DNA from: UBA6107 sp964533735
GTDB lineage: Bacteria > Chloroflexota > Anaerolineae > Anaerolineales > Anaerolineaceae
Length of the DNA: 64,000 nucleotides
Assembly (NCBI GenBank): GCA_964533735.1
Contig: CAZHMD010000012.1
Coordinates: 9,695 to 73,694 of the forward strand
Direction: 5' to 3'
Below the pieces are notes generated by a model. That model did not search any database. It was given only the letters and a program-made list of their open reading frames with translations, and was not told the origin of the DNA. Of the stretch, positions 26,842-35,584 are shown piece by piece (the stretch's first letter is position 1; every line of letters begins with the position of its first letter). A program made the position numbers and the translations under genes.

Positions 26842-27717
26842 TCAGTCGATCAGTCCTGCTGCCCTTGCCCGTACCAAAATGGTCTGGGCGCGCTTGATCA
26901 CCGGCAGGTCCACCATCTCTCCATCCAAAGAAAAGGCTCCGCGTCCGCCCTCGGCAGCTTCCGCAGCACCGGCGATGATGCGCTGGGCGTGTTCGATGGC
27001 TGCCTGGTCTGGCGTGAAGATCCTCTGCACCGCCTCGACCTGCGCCGGATGAATGACCTGCTTGCCGGCGTATCCTAAATCCGCCGCCTGGCGTGCCTCG
27101 CTGGTCAGGCGCTCGATGTCGCTGAAGTTGGTCTGCACCATGTCGATCGCCTGCAGGTTGAACGCCGCGGCATGCAAGGCCAGCGCGCTGCGGGCGTAGA
27201 GCAGTTCCGTGCCGGACGGGGTGCGCGTCATTCCTGCGTCAGCCGTGAAGTCCTCAGCGCCAAAAATGAGACCGGTCAGGCGGTCAGTAGCCGCGCAGAT
27301 GGCGGGCAGGTTCACAAACGCGTGTGCGCTCTCGATGGTTGCAATGACCTCGATACTGCCTTTGGCAAGATGCGCAGCCGCTTCCGCGAGGGTGATGATC
27401 TCGTCCACTTCCGCCAGGATATCTGGAGAATCCACCTTGGGTACCACGATGGCATCCGGTTTACCGGGGAGCGCGGCCTCCAGGTCAGTCTGCGCCAGCC
27501 CGCTGGAAAACGGATTGATGCGCACCAGGCGTTCAGAGCGTCCAAAGTTCAGTGAATTCAGCGCTTGTCCAACGATCCCGCGCGCGTCGTCCTTGCGGTT
27601 GGCAGAAACGCTGTCCTCAAGATCAAGGATCACCCCGTCCACATCCAGGGCGGCTGCTTTTTCGATCTTATGCAAATCACTTCCGGGAACGTATAAAAGG
27701 GCTCTGCGTGATCTCAT
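26842..27717 (-). CDS. HpcH/HpaI aldolase, citrate lyase beta / malyl-CoA lyase-like (CitE family)
   Basis: 291 residues with the CitE-family start (RRALLYVPGSDLHKIEKAA), the DLEDSV metal-site region at about 33-38, VVPKVDSPDIL near 92, and the active-site stretch LIFGAEDFTADAGM near 165. Members cleave citryl-CoA, malyl-CoA or related CoA thioesters. The other citrate lyase subunits (citD, citF) are absent here, so a malyl-CoA or methylmalyl-CoA role is as likely as citrate cleavage. GGAGG lies 4 bases before the ATG. It is transcribed away from the DUF3267 gene across a 56-base gap. Confidence 0.88.
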   Translation of the reverse strand: MRSRRALLYVPGSDLHKIEKAAALDVDGVILDLEDSVSANRKDDARGIVGQALNSLNFGRSERLVRINPFSSGLAQTDLEAALPGKPDAIVVPKVDSPDILAEVDEIITLAEAAAHLAKGSIEVIATIESAHAFVNLPAICAATDRLTGLIFGAEDFTADAGMTRTPSGTELLYARSALALHAAAFNLQAIDMVQTNFSDIERLTSEARQAADLGYAGKQVIHPAQVEAVQRIFTPDQAAIEHAQRIIAGAAEAAEGGRGAFSLDGEMVDLPVIKRAQTILVRARAAGLID

Positions 27718-27738
27718 GGCTCCTCCACTTTAGGTTAA

Positions 27739-27767
27739 TTGTAATCCCGGCAGTGAAATGCTATAAT
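27739..27767 (+). promoter_or_regulatory. Promoter giving a probable leaderless mRNA (DUF3267 gene)
   Basis: TTGTAA (27739-27744), 17-base spacer, TATAAT (27762-27767), then 6 bases to the ATG at 27774. Transcription should begin at or next to the A of the start codon. No ribosome site exists. Confidence 0.7.
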
Positions 27768-27773
27768 TCTCGC

Positions 27774-28415
27774 ATGAGCCTAACTCCCACAAAAACACTA
27801 CCTGAAAATTACCGTCTCCACCGCCGTCTCACCATCAACGACCGTAAGAATATGATTCTATTGAACATTTGGGGCATCGGGATTTTCGTCGGCGCTTCCG
27901 TCTTCTTCCCGCTGCTGGCCAGCTGGTTGAGCGCGGCAGGTGATCAGCCAGTAAAGATCCTGAAGTTGAGTGGTTGGGTGGAGATTGTATCCTTTATAGG
28001 GTTACTCCTGGGGGTCATCCTGGTGATGCTCGTCGTGCATGAAGGATTGCACGGGGTATTCTTCTGGCTCTTCACCCGCGAAAGACCGAAATTCGCCTTC
28101 AAAGGCTTCTATGCTTACGCCGCCATGCCGGACTGGTACATGCCCAAAAAGGAATACCTGATCACCGCGCTGGCACCCCTGGCAGGGATAACCTTGTTAA
28201 GTGTCATCGGTCTGGCGCTGCTGCCTGGCTGGGCTGACGAAGCACTGGTGTTGCTGCTCATCCTAAACACCACTGGCACGGTAGGCGACTTGTGGATTGT
28301 TTGGGCAGTACTGGGCGCTCCTGCTGACGTGCTGGACCGTGATACAGGGGATTGCTCAGAGTTATTCGTTCCTGATAGTTCTTCATCCGAACCTTCCCTA
28401 AATAGTGCTAATTAA
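27774..28415 (+). CDS. DUF3267-type membrane metalloprotease-like protein
   Basis: 213 residues with about four hydrophobic segments (26-48, 62-90, 128-150, 155-178). The second carries HEGLH, an HExxH zinc-protease motif, followed by FFWLF. This arrangement is that of the DUF3267 family. Substrates are unknown; related proteins are thought to act in or near the membrane. The open frame extends back to 27552, but that part overlaps citE antisense. The start at 27774 is set by a TATAAT ending 6 bases before it. The C-terminal 30 residues are Ser/Asp-rich and probably disordered. Confidence 0.78.
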   Translation: MSLTPTKTLPENYRLHRRLTINDRKNMILLNIWGIGIFVGASVFFPLLASWLSAAGDQPVKILKLSGWVEIVSFIGLLLGVILVMLVVHEGLHGVFFWLFTRERPKFAFKGFYAYAAMPDWYMPKKEYLITALAPLAGITLLSVIGLALLPGWADEALVLLLILNTTGTVGDLWIVWAVLGAPADVLDRDTGDCSELFVPDSSSSEPSLNSAN

Positions 28416-28484
28416 TGGGTTTGGTTTTCCTGTTTTTCGTAAATTTCGTGTATTTCGTGGTTCATGTTCTTGAATCTACTAATC

Positions 28485-28514
28485 TTTACCGTCATCTTCA
28501 ACCGTGATAAAATG
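28485..28514 (+). promoter_or_regulatory. Candidate promoter for the tRNA-Ser pair
   Basis: TTTACC (28485-28490) and TAAAAT (28509-28514) are 18 bases apart, ending 21 bases before the first tRNA. Confidence 0.45.
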
Positions 28515-28535
28515 ACACTCCCTGCATGAAGAATG

Positions 28536-28622
28536 GAAGGGTGGCCGAGCGGTTTAAGGCGCCTGTCTTGAAAACAGGTTTGGTGAAAGCCAACGTGGGT
28601 TCGAATCCCTCCCCTTCCGCCA
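28536..28622 (+). tRNA. tRNA-Ser (anticodon TGA)
   Basis: Acceptor GGAAGGG pairs with CCCTTCC; the tail GCCA is encoded. The anticodon loop is CTTGAAA between CCTGT and ACAGG, giving TGA. The long variable arm expected of a serine tRNA is present. The T stem has one T-T mismatch. Confidence 0.94.
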
Positions 28623-28650
28623 GATCTGCCGCATAAACAATTGAATACCC

Positions 28651-28740
28651 GGGGAGGTGCCGGAGTGGCCGAACGGGATCGCCTGCTAAGTGATTGTCGG
28701 GCTTTAAACTCGACCGAGAGTTCGAATCTCTCCCTCCCCG
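28651..28740 (+). tRNA. tRNA-Ser (anticodon GCT)
   Basis: Acceptor GGGGAGG pairs with CCTCCCC. The anticodon loop is CTGCTAA, giving GCT. A long variable arm (TCGGGCTTTAAACTCGA region) is typical of tRNA-Ser. CCA is not encoded here (CAA follows the discriminator G), unlike the tRNA-Ser 28 bases upstream. Confidence 0.94.
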
Positions 28741-28750
28741 CAAGTGTACA

Positions 28751-28774
28751 AAAAGACCGCTTGAGCGGTCTTTT
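28751..28774. terminator. Bidirectional intrinsic terminator
   Basis: AAAAGACCGC and GCGGTCTTTT pair around TTGA. T-runs are present on both strands, so it can end the tRNA transcript and the minus-strand nuclease gene that stops at 28798. Confidence 0.9.
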
Positions 28775-28797
28775 GTTATTCGTGTTAACCATTTTTG

Positions 28798-29781
28798 TTA
28801 CATGTTGAGCCATTTATATCTTGCGAAGATGTAGTCTTTCCAGGATTTAATTTCTGGAAATTGTTTTTCTGATATCTGTCCAAATAATTTCTCAGTACTG
28901 ATGCTGATGAATCTCCCTTCAGGTTTCACTAATTTCTCCCATACGTGTGTGGCGGAATCCCCAATCCCTATCAACTTTTGCGAAGTAACTTTACAGAAAT
29001 CATTATTATGTGCAGGGGCGATATGCAAAACACTGACAATATCTGCACCCATTTCATGTGCTTTTTCCATTTCATGTGCCAGGAACTGTTGCCGCATGAA
29101 TTGGTAAAAGGGCTCATAAAAAAGATCTTCGAAATCCGGCAACAATTTCTTTTCAATGGGGCAATCTGGTTTTCCAAAAAGATGTCTATAAACGCTCGTC
29201 CGATCTCTTCCACTATCAGAGTATTTCAAAAATGTGCGACTGTAGGATTCTGTATATTTCCACTCAATTAATACGATATGTCGTTTTTTATCGCTGCGTT
29301 CAAACATAACAATGGCGTCAGCACTAGTGAAAAGTGCTCCTCGCGAGCGGTTCTCGTTTCTGGTAACCTCAAGTAGATAATTCTTTTCACCTATCCATTC
29401 GAAACTAACATACTGCCCGTTCTCAACCGGAAGCATGCGTTCAATTTGTGGAAATAATGGTCGGAGTAATGAGACTAACGCATCGGGTTTATCTGCAAAG
29501 GGAAAAAGGAAATTCACACAACAAACCTGGGAGTCGCACATATGATTACTTGGTTTTTCGTTTTTTCCGTTATGCCACTTGATTTTGTTCTTGGAAAAAT
29601 GGTTAAGCACGGTCTCTCGGATCTCAGGAATCAGGTTTTCCTCTGCATATACTTCTGGGATGCAAAATGGACGGTATTTTTTTGAATAAAAACCAGCATC
29701 TTTTGCATTTTTTGAAAAAAACCCGGAATTTAACTTAAACTGTGTTTGAATCGGTTTTTCGCTTTCAAGAAATTTGCCCAT
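28798..29781 (-). CDS. Putative nuclease of the PGN_0703 type (PD-(D/E)XK-like)
   Basis: About 327 residues, AT-rich and unlike the flanking genes in composition. The core has GALFTSADAIVMFE followed by IVLIEWKYTESYS: an Asp, then Glu-x-Lys on a strand, the pattern of PD-(D/E)XK nucleases. The IEWKYTESY stretch resembles proteins annotated as PGN_0703 putative restriction endonucleases. I chose the ATG at 29781 because GAGG lies just before it; the frame opens at 29814. No methylase gene is adjacent, so it is not a classical restriction pair. It sits beside two tRNA genes, a common site for acquired genes. Function is inferred. Confidence 0.65.
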   Translation of the reverse strand: MGKFLESEKPIQTQFKLNSGFFSKNAKDAGFYSKKYRPFCIPEVYAEENLIPEIRETVLNHFSKNKIKWHNGKNEKPSNHMCDSQVCCVNFLFPFADKPDALVSLLRPLFPQIERMLPVENGQYVSFEWIGEKNYLLEVTRNENRSRGALFTSADAIVMFERSDKKRHIVLIEWKYTESYSRTFLKYSDSGRDRTSVYRHLFGKPDCPIEKKLLPDFEDLFYEPFYQFMRQQFLAHEMEKAHEMGADIVSVLHIAPAHNNDFCKVTSQKLIGIGDSATHVWEKLVKPEGRFISISTEKLFGQISEKQFPEIKSWKDYIFARYKWLNM

Positions 29782-30029
29782 ATTTTCCTCAGACCTCGAT
29801 AGATAAGGATCCAAAAATTCGATTTGGGAGATAACAGTCTTGCTTTAATAATTTCTATTTACCTTCCAACCATTAATGACTATTATATGCATATCCTTGA
29901 TGTGGATTTAACGTAATTGCCGTCATAATCAGATTTCAATCCTTTTTTACCTCTCTGCATGAATTTAACCATCGCGTCATATAATGATTATGCAATCGCA
30001 CTCGCCATGCTTCACCTAAAGGACAATGC

Positions 30030-31160
30030 ATGAACATTCGTCTGCGCTCCATCATCCGCAAGGAATTCATCCAAATTTTCCGCGACAAGCGCGCCCTGGT
30101 GATCATTCTCTTCATTCCCATCATGCAGCTTTTCCTGCTGGGGTACGCCGCCACCAACGACATCCGCAACATCCCCCTGGCGGTCTACGACCAGTGCCGC
30201 TGCGCGGAATCACGCGCCCTGCTCAATGCCTACAACGCTGCCGATTACTTCAAACTCACCGTGTATGTCAGCTCCGAAGACCAGATCCGTGAGCTCATCC
30301 AGGCGGGCAGCGCCAACGCCGCCATCATCATCCCGCCGGATTACAACACCAGCCTGGCTCGCGGCAATGCCCAGGTGGCCTTCATCATGGATGGTTCCAA
30401 CCCCACCACGGCATCCACCGCTTATTCCGCCGCCATCCTCATCGGGCAGGCCCATGCCACAACCTTAATGGTCGAGAAACTTTCCCGCTCCGGCGTTAAC
30501 GTGGATAGACTCACCCCGCCGCTTCAAGTACGCCCGCAGGTGTGGTACAACCCCGACCTGGTGAGCAGTTACTTCATGATCCCCGGTGTCATCGGCATGA
30601 TCCTCTTTGCCATCACCTCTATCCTTACCGCCACCTCTGTGGTGCGTGAACGCGAACGCGGCACCATCGAGCAGCTCATTGTCACCCCCATCCGGCCGTG
30701 GGAACTGGTGCTCGGCAAGATCCTCCCGTATGTCATCCTGGCTTTCATCGACACCTTCGAAGTCCTCGCCATCGGCTATTGGGTGTTTGGTGTACCCATC
30801 CGCGGATCCATCTGGCTTATCATCGGTTCCTCCGGCTTGCTGCTGCTCTCCGGTCTCGGCATCGGACTGTTCGCTTCCACTGTTGCCAACACCCAGCAGG
30901 AAGCCATGCTCACCGTCTGGATGACCCTGCTCCCCGCCATTTTTCTCTCCGGTTTCTTCTTTCCGCTTGAAGCCATGCCGCTTATCCTGCGCTGGGTCTC
31001 CAATGTCATCCCGCTGCGTTATTACCTGGTGATCCTGCGCGCGGTGATGTTGAAAGGTTCCGGGCTGAGCGCCATCTGGGTGGAATGCCTGGCGTTGTTG
31101 GCTTTCGGCGTGATTATTTTTGTTGCCGCTTCCCTGCGCTTCCGCAAGCGCCTGGATTGA
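30030..31160 (+). CDS. ABC-2 type transporter permease
   Basis: 376 residues of the YhhJ/DrrB-like ABC-2 permease class. There is one N-terminal helix (VIILFIPIMQLFLLGYAA), a large extracytoplasmic loop to about 170, then about five helices. The RERERGTIEQLIVTPIRPWELVLGK stretch at about 208-232 is the usual ABC-2 coupling segment. AAAGGA precedes the ATG by 6 bases. It leads a four-gene export cluster with an HlyD adaptor and two ATPases. Only one permease is present, so it may work as a homodimer. Confidence 0.9.
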   Translation: MNIRLRSIIRKEFIQIFRDKRALVIILFIPIMQLFLLGYAATNDIRNIPLAVYDQCRCAESRALLNAYNAADYFKLTVYVSSEDQIRELIQAGSANAAIIIPPDYNTSLARGNAQVAFIMDGSNPTTASTAYSAAILIGQAHATTLMVEKLSRSGVNVDRLTPPLQVRPQVWYNPDLVSSYFMIPGVIGMILFAITSILTATSVVRERERGTIEQLIVTPIRPWELVLGKILPYVILAFIDTFEVLAIGYWVFGVPIRGSIWLIIGSSGLLLLSGLGIGLFASTVANTQQEAMLTVWMTLLPAIFLSGFFFPLEAMPLILRWVSNVIPLRYYLVILRAVMLKGSGLSAIWVECLALLAFGVIIFVAASLRFRKRLD

Positions 31161-31179
31161 GTTTCGTAAAGGAGTTCTC

Positions 31180-32481
31180 ATGTCACACAAACGTCCCCCT
31201 GTTCCCGTGATCATCCTGGTCGTCATCGCCATTTTCGTTGCCGCCTATTTTGGCATCCGCGCCCTCACTCAAAAAGAGTCTTCCGGGCTGGCTCTCTCCG
31301 GCACCATCGAAGGAGAGCAGACCAGCGTCTCGGCGGAGAGTTCCGGTAAAGTGGTCGAGGTCTTCGTGGCAGAAGGGCAAACCGTGAAGGCTGGCGCTCC
31401 TCTCTTCCGCCTGGATGATACATTGCTGCAAGCTCAGCGTACCGCTGCCAGCGCAGGTGTGGCTCTCTCAAGCAGCGCGCTGGCCTCCGCCTTTGCCCAG
31501 TTTGACCTGGTGGACAGTGCTGTGCAGCTGGAGTCCATGCCTGCCCGCTCCGCGCTGTTAACAGCCCCGGACCCGGCCGGCTATACCCTGCCGGATGCCT
31601 ATTACAGCCAGGCAGAGCTGCTTTTAGCCGCTGAAACCGAATTGCACAACGCGGAAGCTGCTCTGGAAAAAGCGCAAAACACCCTGCGTCTTAAACTGGC
31701 AAAAGAGGGTTCCACCGATTTCAAAGCCGCCGAAATTGCCCTGGTGCGCGAACGCGCCGCAGCCCTTGTTGCCCAGGAGGCTTTCAACAAGGCGCGCCTC
31801 TCCCAGAACCAGGACCTCATCGATGCAGCTCAACAGCAGTTGGATGATTCCCGCGAAAACCTCGACATTGCCCAATCTGCTTACGACGCCCAGGCGGATT
31901 CCGATGCGGCAGTGGAGATCATCGCTGACCGCGTGCAAGTCCTTTTGTTAACCGAACGCGCTCAATTAGCCCGCGATTCCTGGCTTAAATTGCAGTTTGG
32001 AAATGACTCGCCAAAGTTGAAAGCTGCCAGCGCTGCCCTGGAACAGGCGCATGCCGCGGTGGAGCAGGCCAATGCCCAGCTCGCGTTGATCGATACCCAG
32101 ATCGCCAAATTCACTGTTTACGCGCCCGTTGACGGTCTGGTTGCTGACCTCATCGTACAACCAGGTGAGGTCATCACCATTGGCGCGCCGGCAGTCACCC
32201 TTTCCAAGCCGGATTCACTCACCATCGTCATTTTTGTACCCGAGGAACACATCGGTTCTGTCAAAATGGATCAAGAGGCAACCCTGAGTGTGGATTCCTT
32301 CCCGGATACGCTTTTCAGCGCCCGTGTCATCCACATTGCCAACGAAGCCGAGTTCACCCCGCGCAATACTTCCACCTCCGAAGGGCGCAAGACCACCGTA
32401 TTTGCCGTCAAACTCGAGGTCGAGGACCCTGACGGATTGCTGAAAGCCGGCATGCCCGCTGATATCGTCTTCCTGCCCTGA
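31180..32481 (+). CDS. HlyD-family membrane fusion protein of the ABC exporter
   Basis: 433 residues. An N-terminal membrane anchor (VIILVVIAIFVAAYF) is followed by a biotinyl-lipoyl-like half motif (GTIEGEQTSVSAESSGKVVEV). A long Ala/Glu-rich coiled-coil hairpin spans about 75-290, then the second lipoyl half (TVYAPVDGLVADLIVQPGEVI) and a beta-barrel. The frame opens earlier, but AAAGGAG sits 5 bases before the ATG at 31180. In a monoderm bacterium such adaptors act without an outer-membrane channel; the cell envelope type here is inferred, not seen. Confidence 0.9.
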   Translation: MSHKRPPVPVIILVVIAIFVAAYFGIRALTQKESSGLALSGTIEGEQTSVSAESSGKVVEVFVAEGQTVKAGAPLFRLDDTLLQAQRTAASAGVALSSSALASAFAQFDLVDSAVQLESMPARSALLTAPDPAGYTLPDAYYSQAELLLAAETELHNAEAALEKAQNTLRLKLAKEGSTDFKAAEIALVRERAAALVAQEAFNKARLSQNQDLIDAAQQQLDDSRENLDIAQSAYDAQADSDAAVEIIADRVQVLLLTERAQLARDSWLKLQFGNDSPKLKAASAALEQAHAAVEQANAQLALIDTQIAKFTVYAPVDGLVADLIVQPGEVITIGAPAVTLSKPDSLTIVIFVPEEHIGSVKMDQEATLSVDSFPDTLFSARVIHIANEAEFTPRNTSTSEGRKTTVFAVKLEVEDPDGLLKAGMPADIVFLP

Positions 32482-32510
32482 GGTTTGCGTAATTCAGCCA
32501 AAGGAACCAC

Positions 32511-33446
32511 ATGCCCGTCATCCAGGCGCACTCCCTCACCAAATCTTATGGCTCAACCCATGCGGTTGATGGTGTAAGTTTTGCTGTGAATGCCGGAGAG
32601 ATCTATGGCCTGGTCGGCTCGGATGGCGCCGGCAAGACCACCACCCTGCGCCTGCTCATCGGCGCCCTGCGTGCTGATGCAGGCACTGCCACCGTATGCG
32701 GCTTCGATGTGGCTGAGAAGCCTGAAGAGGTGCGCAGCCGTGTTGGCTATCTTTCGCAGCGGTTCTCCCTCTACGAAGACCTCTCCGTGCTCGAAAACAT
32801 CCGCTTTTTCGCCGAGGTACGCGGGTTATCCTCCACCCGGTGGAAGCCGCGCTGCCTGGAATTGCTCGAATTTGTGGGGCTCTCTGAGTTCTCCTCGCGC
32901 CGTGCCGGGGCGCTTTCCGGCGGCATGAAACAAAAACTGGGGCTCGCTTCCGCCCTGGTCACTCGTCCGCAGGTGCTGCTTCTGGATGAACCCACCACCG
33001 GCGTGGATCCCGCCACCCGCCAGGATTTCTGGCAGTTGATCATCCGCGTGGTCCAGAATGAGGGAGTGGCTGTGATGCTCACCACCCCTTACATGGACGA
33101 AGCCAGCCGCTGCCATCGCCTGGGTTTCATGCGCAGTGGCAGGATCATTGCCGAGGGTTCCCCGGCGGCTTTATGCTCGAAATTAGCCGGCCGTATCCTG
33201 GAAGTTCAAACCAGCGAACCACTTCAACTGCGTTCTCCCCTGCTTGCCATCCCGGGCGTGGAAGATGCCCGCCCCTTTGGCGACCGGCTGCATGTGCGCA
33301 CTGCAGCCGGCAGTGCGGAGAAGGTCATTCTTGCAGTGGCGCGGTTGCCCCTCGCCAAACCGCTGACTCATCCAGCCCGCCTGATTCCCCCCACGCTGGA
33401 GGATGTTTTCCTTTCCTATATCACTGAAACTGAGGCACAAGAGTGA
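32511..33446 (+). CDS. ABC exporter ATP-binding protein (first of two)
   Basis: 311 residues with Walker A GSDGAGKTTTLR, signature LSGGMKQKLGLASAL, and Walker B VLLLDEPTTGVDP. The C-terminal DUF4162-like tail follows. The Walker A starts with Ser-Asp rather than the common Pro-Asn, a small change. It overlaps the next ATPase by 4 bases (GTGA). The pair recalls the two ATPase domains that are fused in E. coli RbbA. Confidence 0.92.
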   Translation: MPVIQAHSLTKSYGSTHAVDGVSFAVNAGEIYGLVGSDGAGKTTTLRLLIGALRADAGTATVCGFDVAEKPEEVRSRVGYLSQRFSLYEDLSVLENIRFFAEVRGLSSTRWKPRCLELLEFVGLSEFSSRRAGALSGGMKQKLGLASALVTRPQVLLLDEPTTGVDPATRQDFWQLIIRVVQNEGVAVMLTTPYMDEASRCHRLGFMRSGRIIAEGSPAALCSKLAGRILEVQTSEPLQLRSPLLAIPGVEDARPFGDRLHVRTAAGSAEKVILAVARLPLAKPLTHPARLIPPTLEDVFLSYITETEAQE

Positions 33447-34378
33447 CGCCTGAACCGATCATCCTTGTGGAACACCTCACGCGCGCCTTCGGAAGCTTTT
33501 TGGCCGTGGATGACGTAAGTTTTGCGGTGCAGCCGGGGGAGATCGTCGGCTACCTCGGACCAAATGGCTGCGGCAAAACCACCACCATCCGCATGCTGCT
33601 CGGGTTACTGCAGCCCACCAGCGGCTCTGCCCACGTGTTGGGCTTTGATGCCTTCTCTCAAACAGAAGAAGTGCGCTCGCGCTGCGGGTACATGTCACAA
33701 AAGTTCGCCCTGTATGATGACCTCACCGTGCAGCAGAACCTGGCTTTCTACGCTGGCGTCTACGGGGTCAGGGAGAAAAGCGCGATCGAGAGAACGCTCG
33801 CCCTGGTGGGGTTAAGTGAACATCCGTCCACCCTCACCCGCTCCCTCTCTGCGGGCTGGCGGCAGCGCCTGGCGCTGGGGATCGCCCTGGTGCATGAACC
33901 CAAACTGCTCTTCCTGGACGAGCCCACCTCCGGGGTGGATCCGGTGGCGCGGCGCGAGTTCTGGGAGCTCATCTATCAGCTGGCAGCGGGCGGGGTCACC
34001 GTCTTCACCACCACCCATTACATGGATGAAGCCGAGTACTGCCACCGCGTGGGGCTGATGCGCTCCGGCAAACTGCTGGCATTTGACACCCCCGCTCATT
34101 TAAAGACTGCCACTTTACGTGCCGACGCCTGGAATATCACCTCCGCTTCAACCACTGCTGTTCTTTCAGTGCTTGAAGAACTCACCGAATGCATCCAGGT
34201 GAGCCTCCTGGGTGACCGCGTGCACCTCCTCACCGGGCGCGGAAGGGTCGATGAAGCACAAATTGTTGCTGCCCTGACCGCACAGGGCATTCAGGACGCC
34301 CACGTTGAACCTGGCGAGATCACCCTCGAAGACATTTTTATCAACCTCACCCACAAGGCAGATCTCACTTCCGCATAA
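33443..34378 (+). CDS. ABC exporter ATP-binding protein (second of two)
   Basis: 311 residues, starting with GTG inside the stop region of the previous gene. Walker A is GPNGCGKTTTIR, Walker B LLFLDEPTSGVDP. The signature region reads LSAGWRQRLALGIAL, with Ala and Trp in place of the usual Gly-Gly (LSGGQ). That departure may weaken one ATP site, as in asymmetric ABC pairs. It ends the export operon. Confidence 0.92.
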   Translation: MTPEPIILVEHLTRAFGSFLAVDDVSFAVQPGEIVGYLGPNGCGKTTTIRMLLGLLQPTSGSAHVLGFDAFSQTEEVRSRCGYMSQKFALYDDLTVQQNLAFYAGVYGVREKSAIERTLALVGLSEHPSTLTRSLSAGWRQRLALGIALVHEPKLLFLDEPTSGVDPVARREFWELIYQLAAGGVTVFTTTHYMDEAEYCHRVGLMRSGKLLAFDTPAHLKTATLRADAWNITSASTTAVLSVLEELTECIQVSLLGDRVHLLTGRGRVDEAQIVAALTAQGIQDAHVEPGEITLEDIFINLTHKADLTSA

Positions 34379-34529
34379 AGTTGTGTGTGGAGACTGCTTA
34401 TCCTGAGAATGGATATTGAATTTTTGGGCTGTTGGCTTCGGGGTGTTTGGCAAGGTCTGTCCACCATACCCAATACGCTTTTCCGTGTGAATTAATCGTA
34501 AAAATCGCGATAAGGAAGTGACGGATTTT

Positions 34530-34557
34530 TTGCTTTAGCGTAGAATTCATGTATTAT
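34530..34557 (+). promoter_or_regulatory. Candidate promoter for the lipoprotein gene at 34597
   Basis: TTGCTT (34530-34535), 16-base spacer, TATTAT (34552-34557), 39 bases before the ATG. The rest of the 218-base gap holds nothing I recognise. Confidence 0.5.
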
Positions 34558-34596
34558 ATTGTCATGCAAGTACCGTCTTATTTCTAAAGGAGAATC

Positions 34597-35379
34597 ATGA
34601 AAAAATCACACCGGCTTCCTTTTTTAGCACTTCTACTTTTCGTTCTTATCGTCAGTACCGCCTGCGGTTTTTCACTTGGTAATAACAACGACCCCACCGA
34701 TAAACCCCAGGTCATCGTGGTAACAGCAACGCCCGAAAGGCAGGCACCAACAGAAGCGCCGGTTGTTGCCACCGAAGCTGTCACAGAAGCCCCGGTAACT
34801 TCTTCCGAACCAAAGGACTTTTTTATCGATGAATTTGATGACAATATGGATAATTACAGTTGGTTCGATATGGGCAGTGGTGATGAAGAAGACAAAATGA
34901 ATTTGGTCTACGAAGAAGGTCAGCTCAAGTTCGAACTCAACGATTACAACCTTTGGCCTTATGTGATGTACGATCCCTATACCTATACTGACGTGCGCAT
35001 TGATGTGGAAGCTGAAAACTGGGGCGTCAATCAGAATTCGGTCACCCTGGTCTGCCGCTATGATGAGGATTTGGGATGGTACGAATTTAATATTGCCAAT
35101 GATGGCACCTGGTACATTGCATATTATGACGCGATGGTGGCAAAGGGTTACATCACCCTGTATAATGGCGGCTCTACTGCCATAAAGATGGGGCGCGATA
35201 CAAATGTGTATTCCGCCGTTTGCCAGGGTCAGGACCTCACCCTTTTCATCAATGGGGTAAAAACGCGTACCGTTGAGCATAAAGACCTGAAAGAAGGTCA
35301 AGTTGGTGTGAGTGTCTCTTCCTACGAAAATTTCCCGGTCAATGTCTACCTCAACTGGCTGGAGATTAGCCAGCCATAA
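34597..35379 (+). CDS. Lipoprotein with C-terminal beta-sandwich (LamG/DUF1080-like)
   Basis: 260 residues. Signal peptide with lipobox STAC at about 20-23, then a Thr/Pro/Ala linker (PTEAPVVATEAVTEAP) to about 70. The rest (FIDEFDDNMDNYSWFD onward) has the alternating strand pattern of concanavalin-type or DUF1080 carbohydrate-binding domains, ending VYLNWLEISQP. No catalytic residues can be assigned. AGGAG lies 5 bases before the ATG. A strong terminator follows, so it is a single-gene unit. Confidence 0.7.
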   Translation: MKKSHRLPFLALLLFVLIVSTACGFSLGNNNDPTDKPQVIVVTATPERQAPTEAPVVATEAVTEAPVTSSEPKDFFIDEFDDNMDNYSWFDMGSGDEEDKMNLVYEEGQLKFELNDYNLWPYVMYDPYTYTDVRIDVEAENWGVNQNSVTLVCRYDEDLGWYEFNIANDGTWYIAYYDAMVAKGYITLYNGGSTAIKMGRDTNVYSAVCQGQDLTLFINGVKTRTVEHKDLKEGQVGVSVSSYENFPVNVYLNWLEISQP

Positions 35380-35400
35380 TCAATAAGTTCCCCTTTTCAT

Positions 35401-35431
35401 AAGCAGAGAGATAACCTCTCTGCTTTTTTTT
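35401..35431 (+). terminator. Intrinsic terminator after the 34597 lipoprotein gene
   Basis: AAGCAGAGAG pairs with CTCTCTGCTT around ATAAC, followed by eight Ts. Confidence 0.93.
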
Positions 35432-35550
35432 AATTTCTTTTCAAGTGCCTTATATTTTCCAAATAATTGATCCTTTGAAGATATTCATTTTCCTGACTGG
35501 GTCTGGAAGTACCCGTAACCCCAAACCAGATCCGCCTCGGCTTTCAATTA

Positions 35551-35578
35551 TTGACTTTGCCACAAAGCCCTCTATAAT
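35551..35578 (+). promoter_or_regulatory. Promoter giving a probable leaderless mRNA (GxGYxYP gene)
   Basis: TTGACT (35551-35556), 16-base spacer, TATAAT (35573-35578), then 6 bases to the ATG at 35585. No ribosome site precedes the start. Confidence 0.72.
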
Positions 35579-35584
35579 CAAACC

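Noticed and set aside
28412..28813. Minus-strand open frame covering both tRNA-Ser genes
   Set aside because: It is translated through two perfect tRNA cloverleafs and a terminator; its NHEIHEIYEKQEN tail comes from a repeat-like sequence.
28798..29781. Complete restriction-modification system
   Set aside because: No methyltransferase or specificity gene lies next to the nuclease-like gene.
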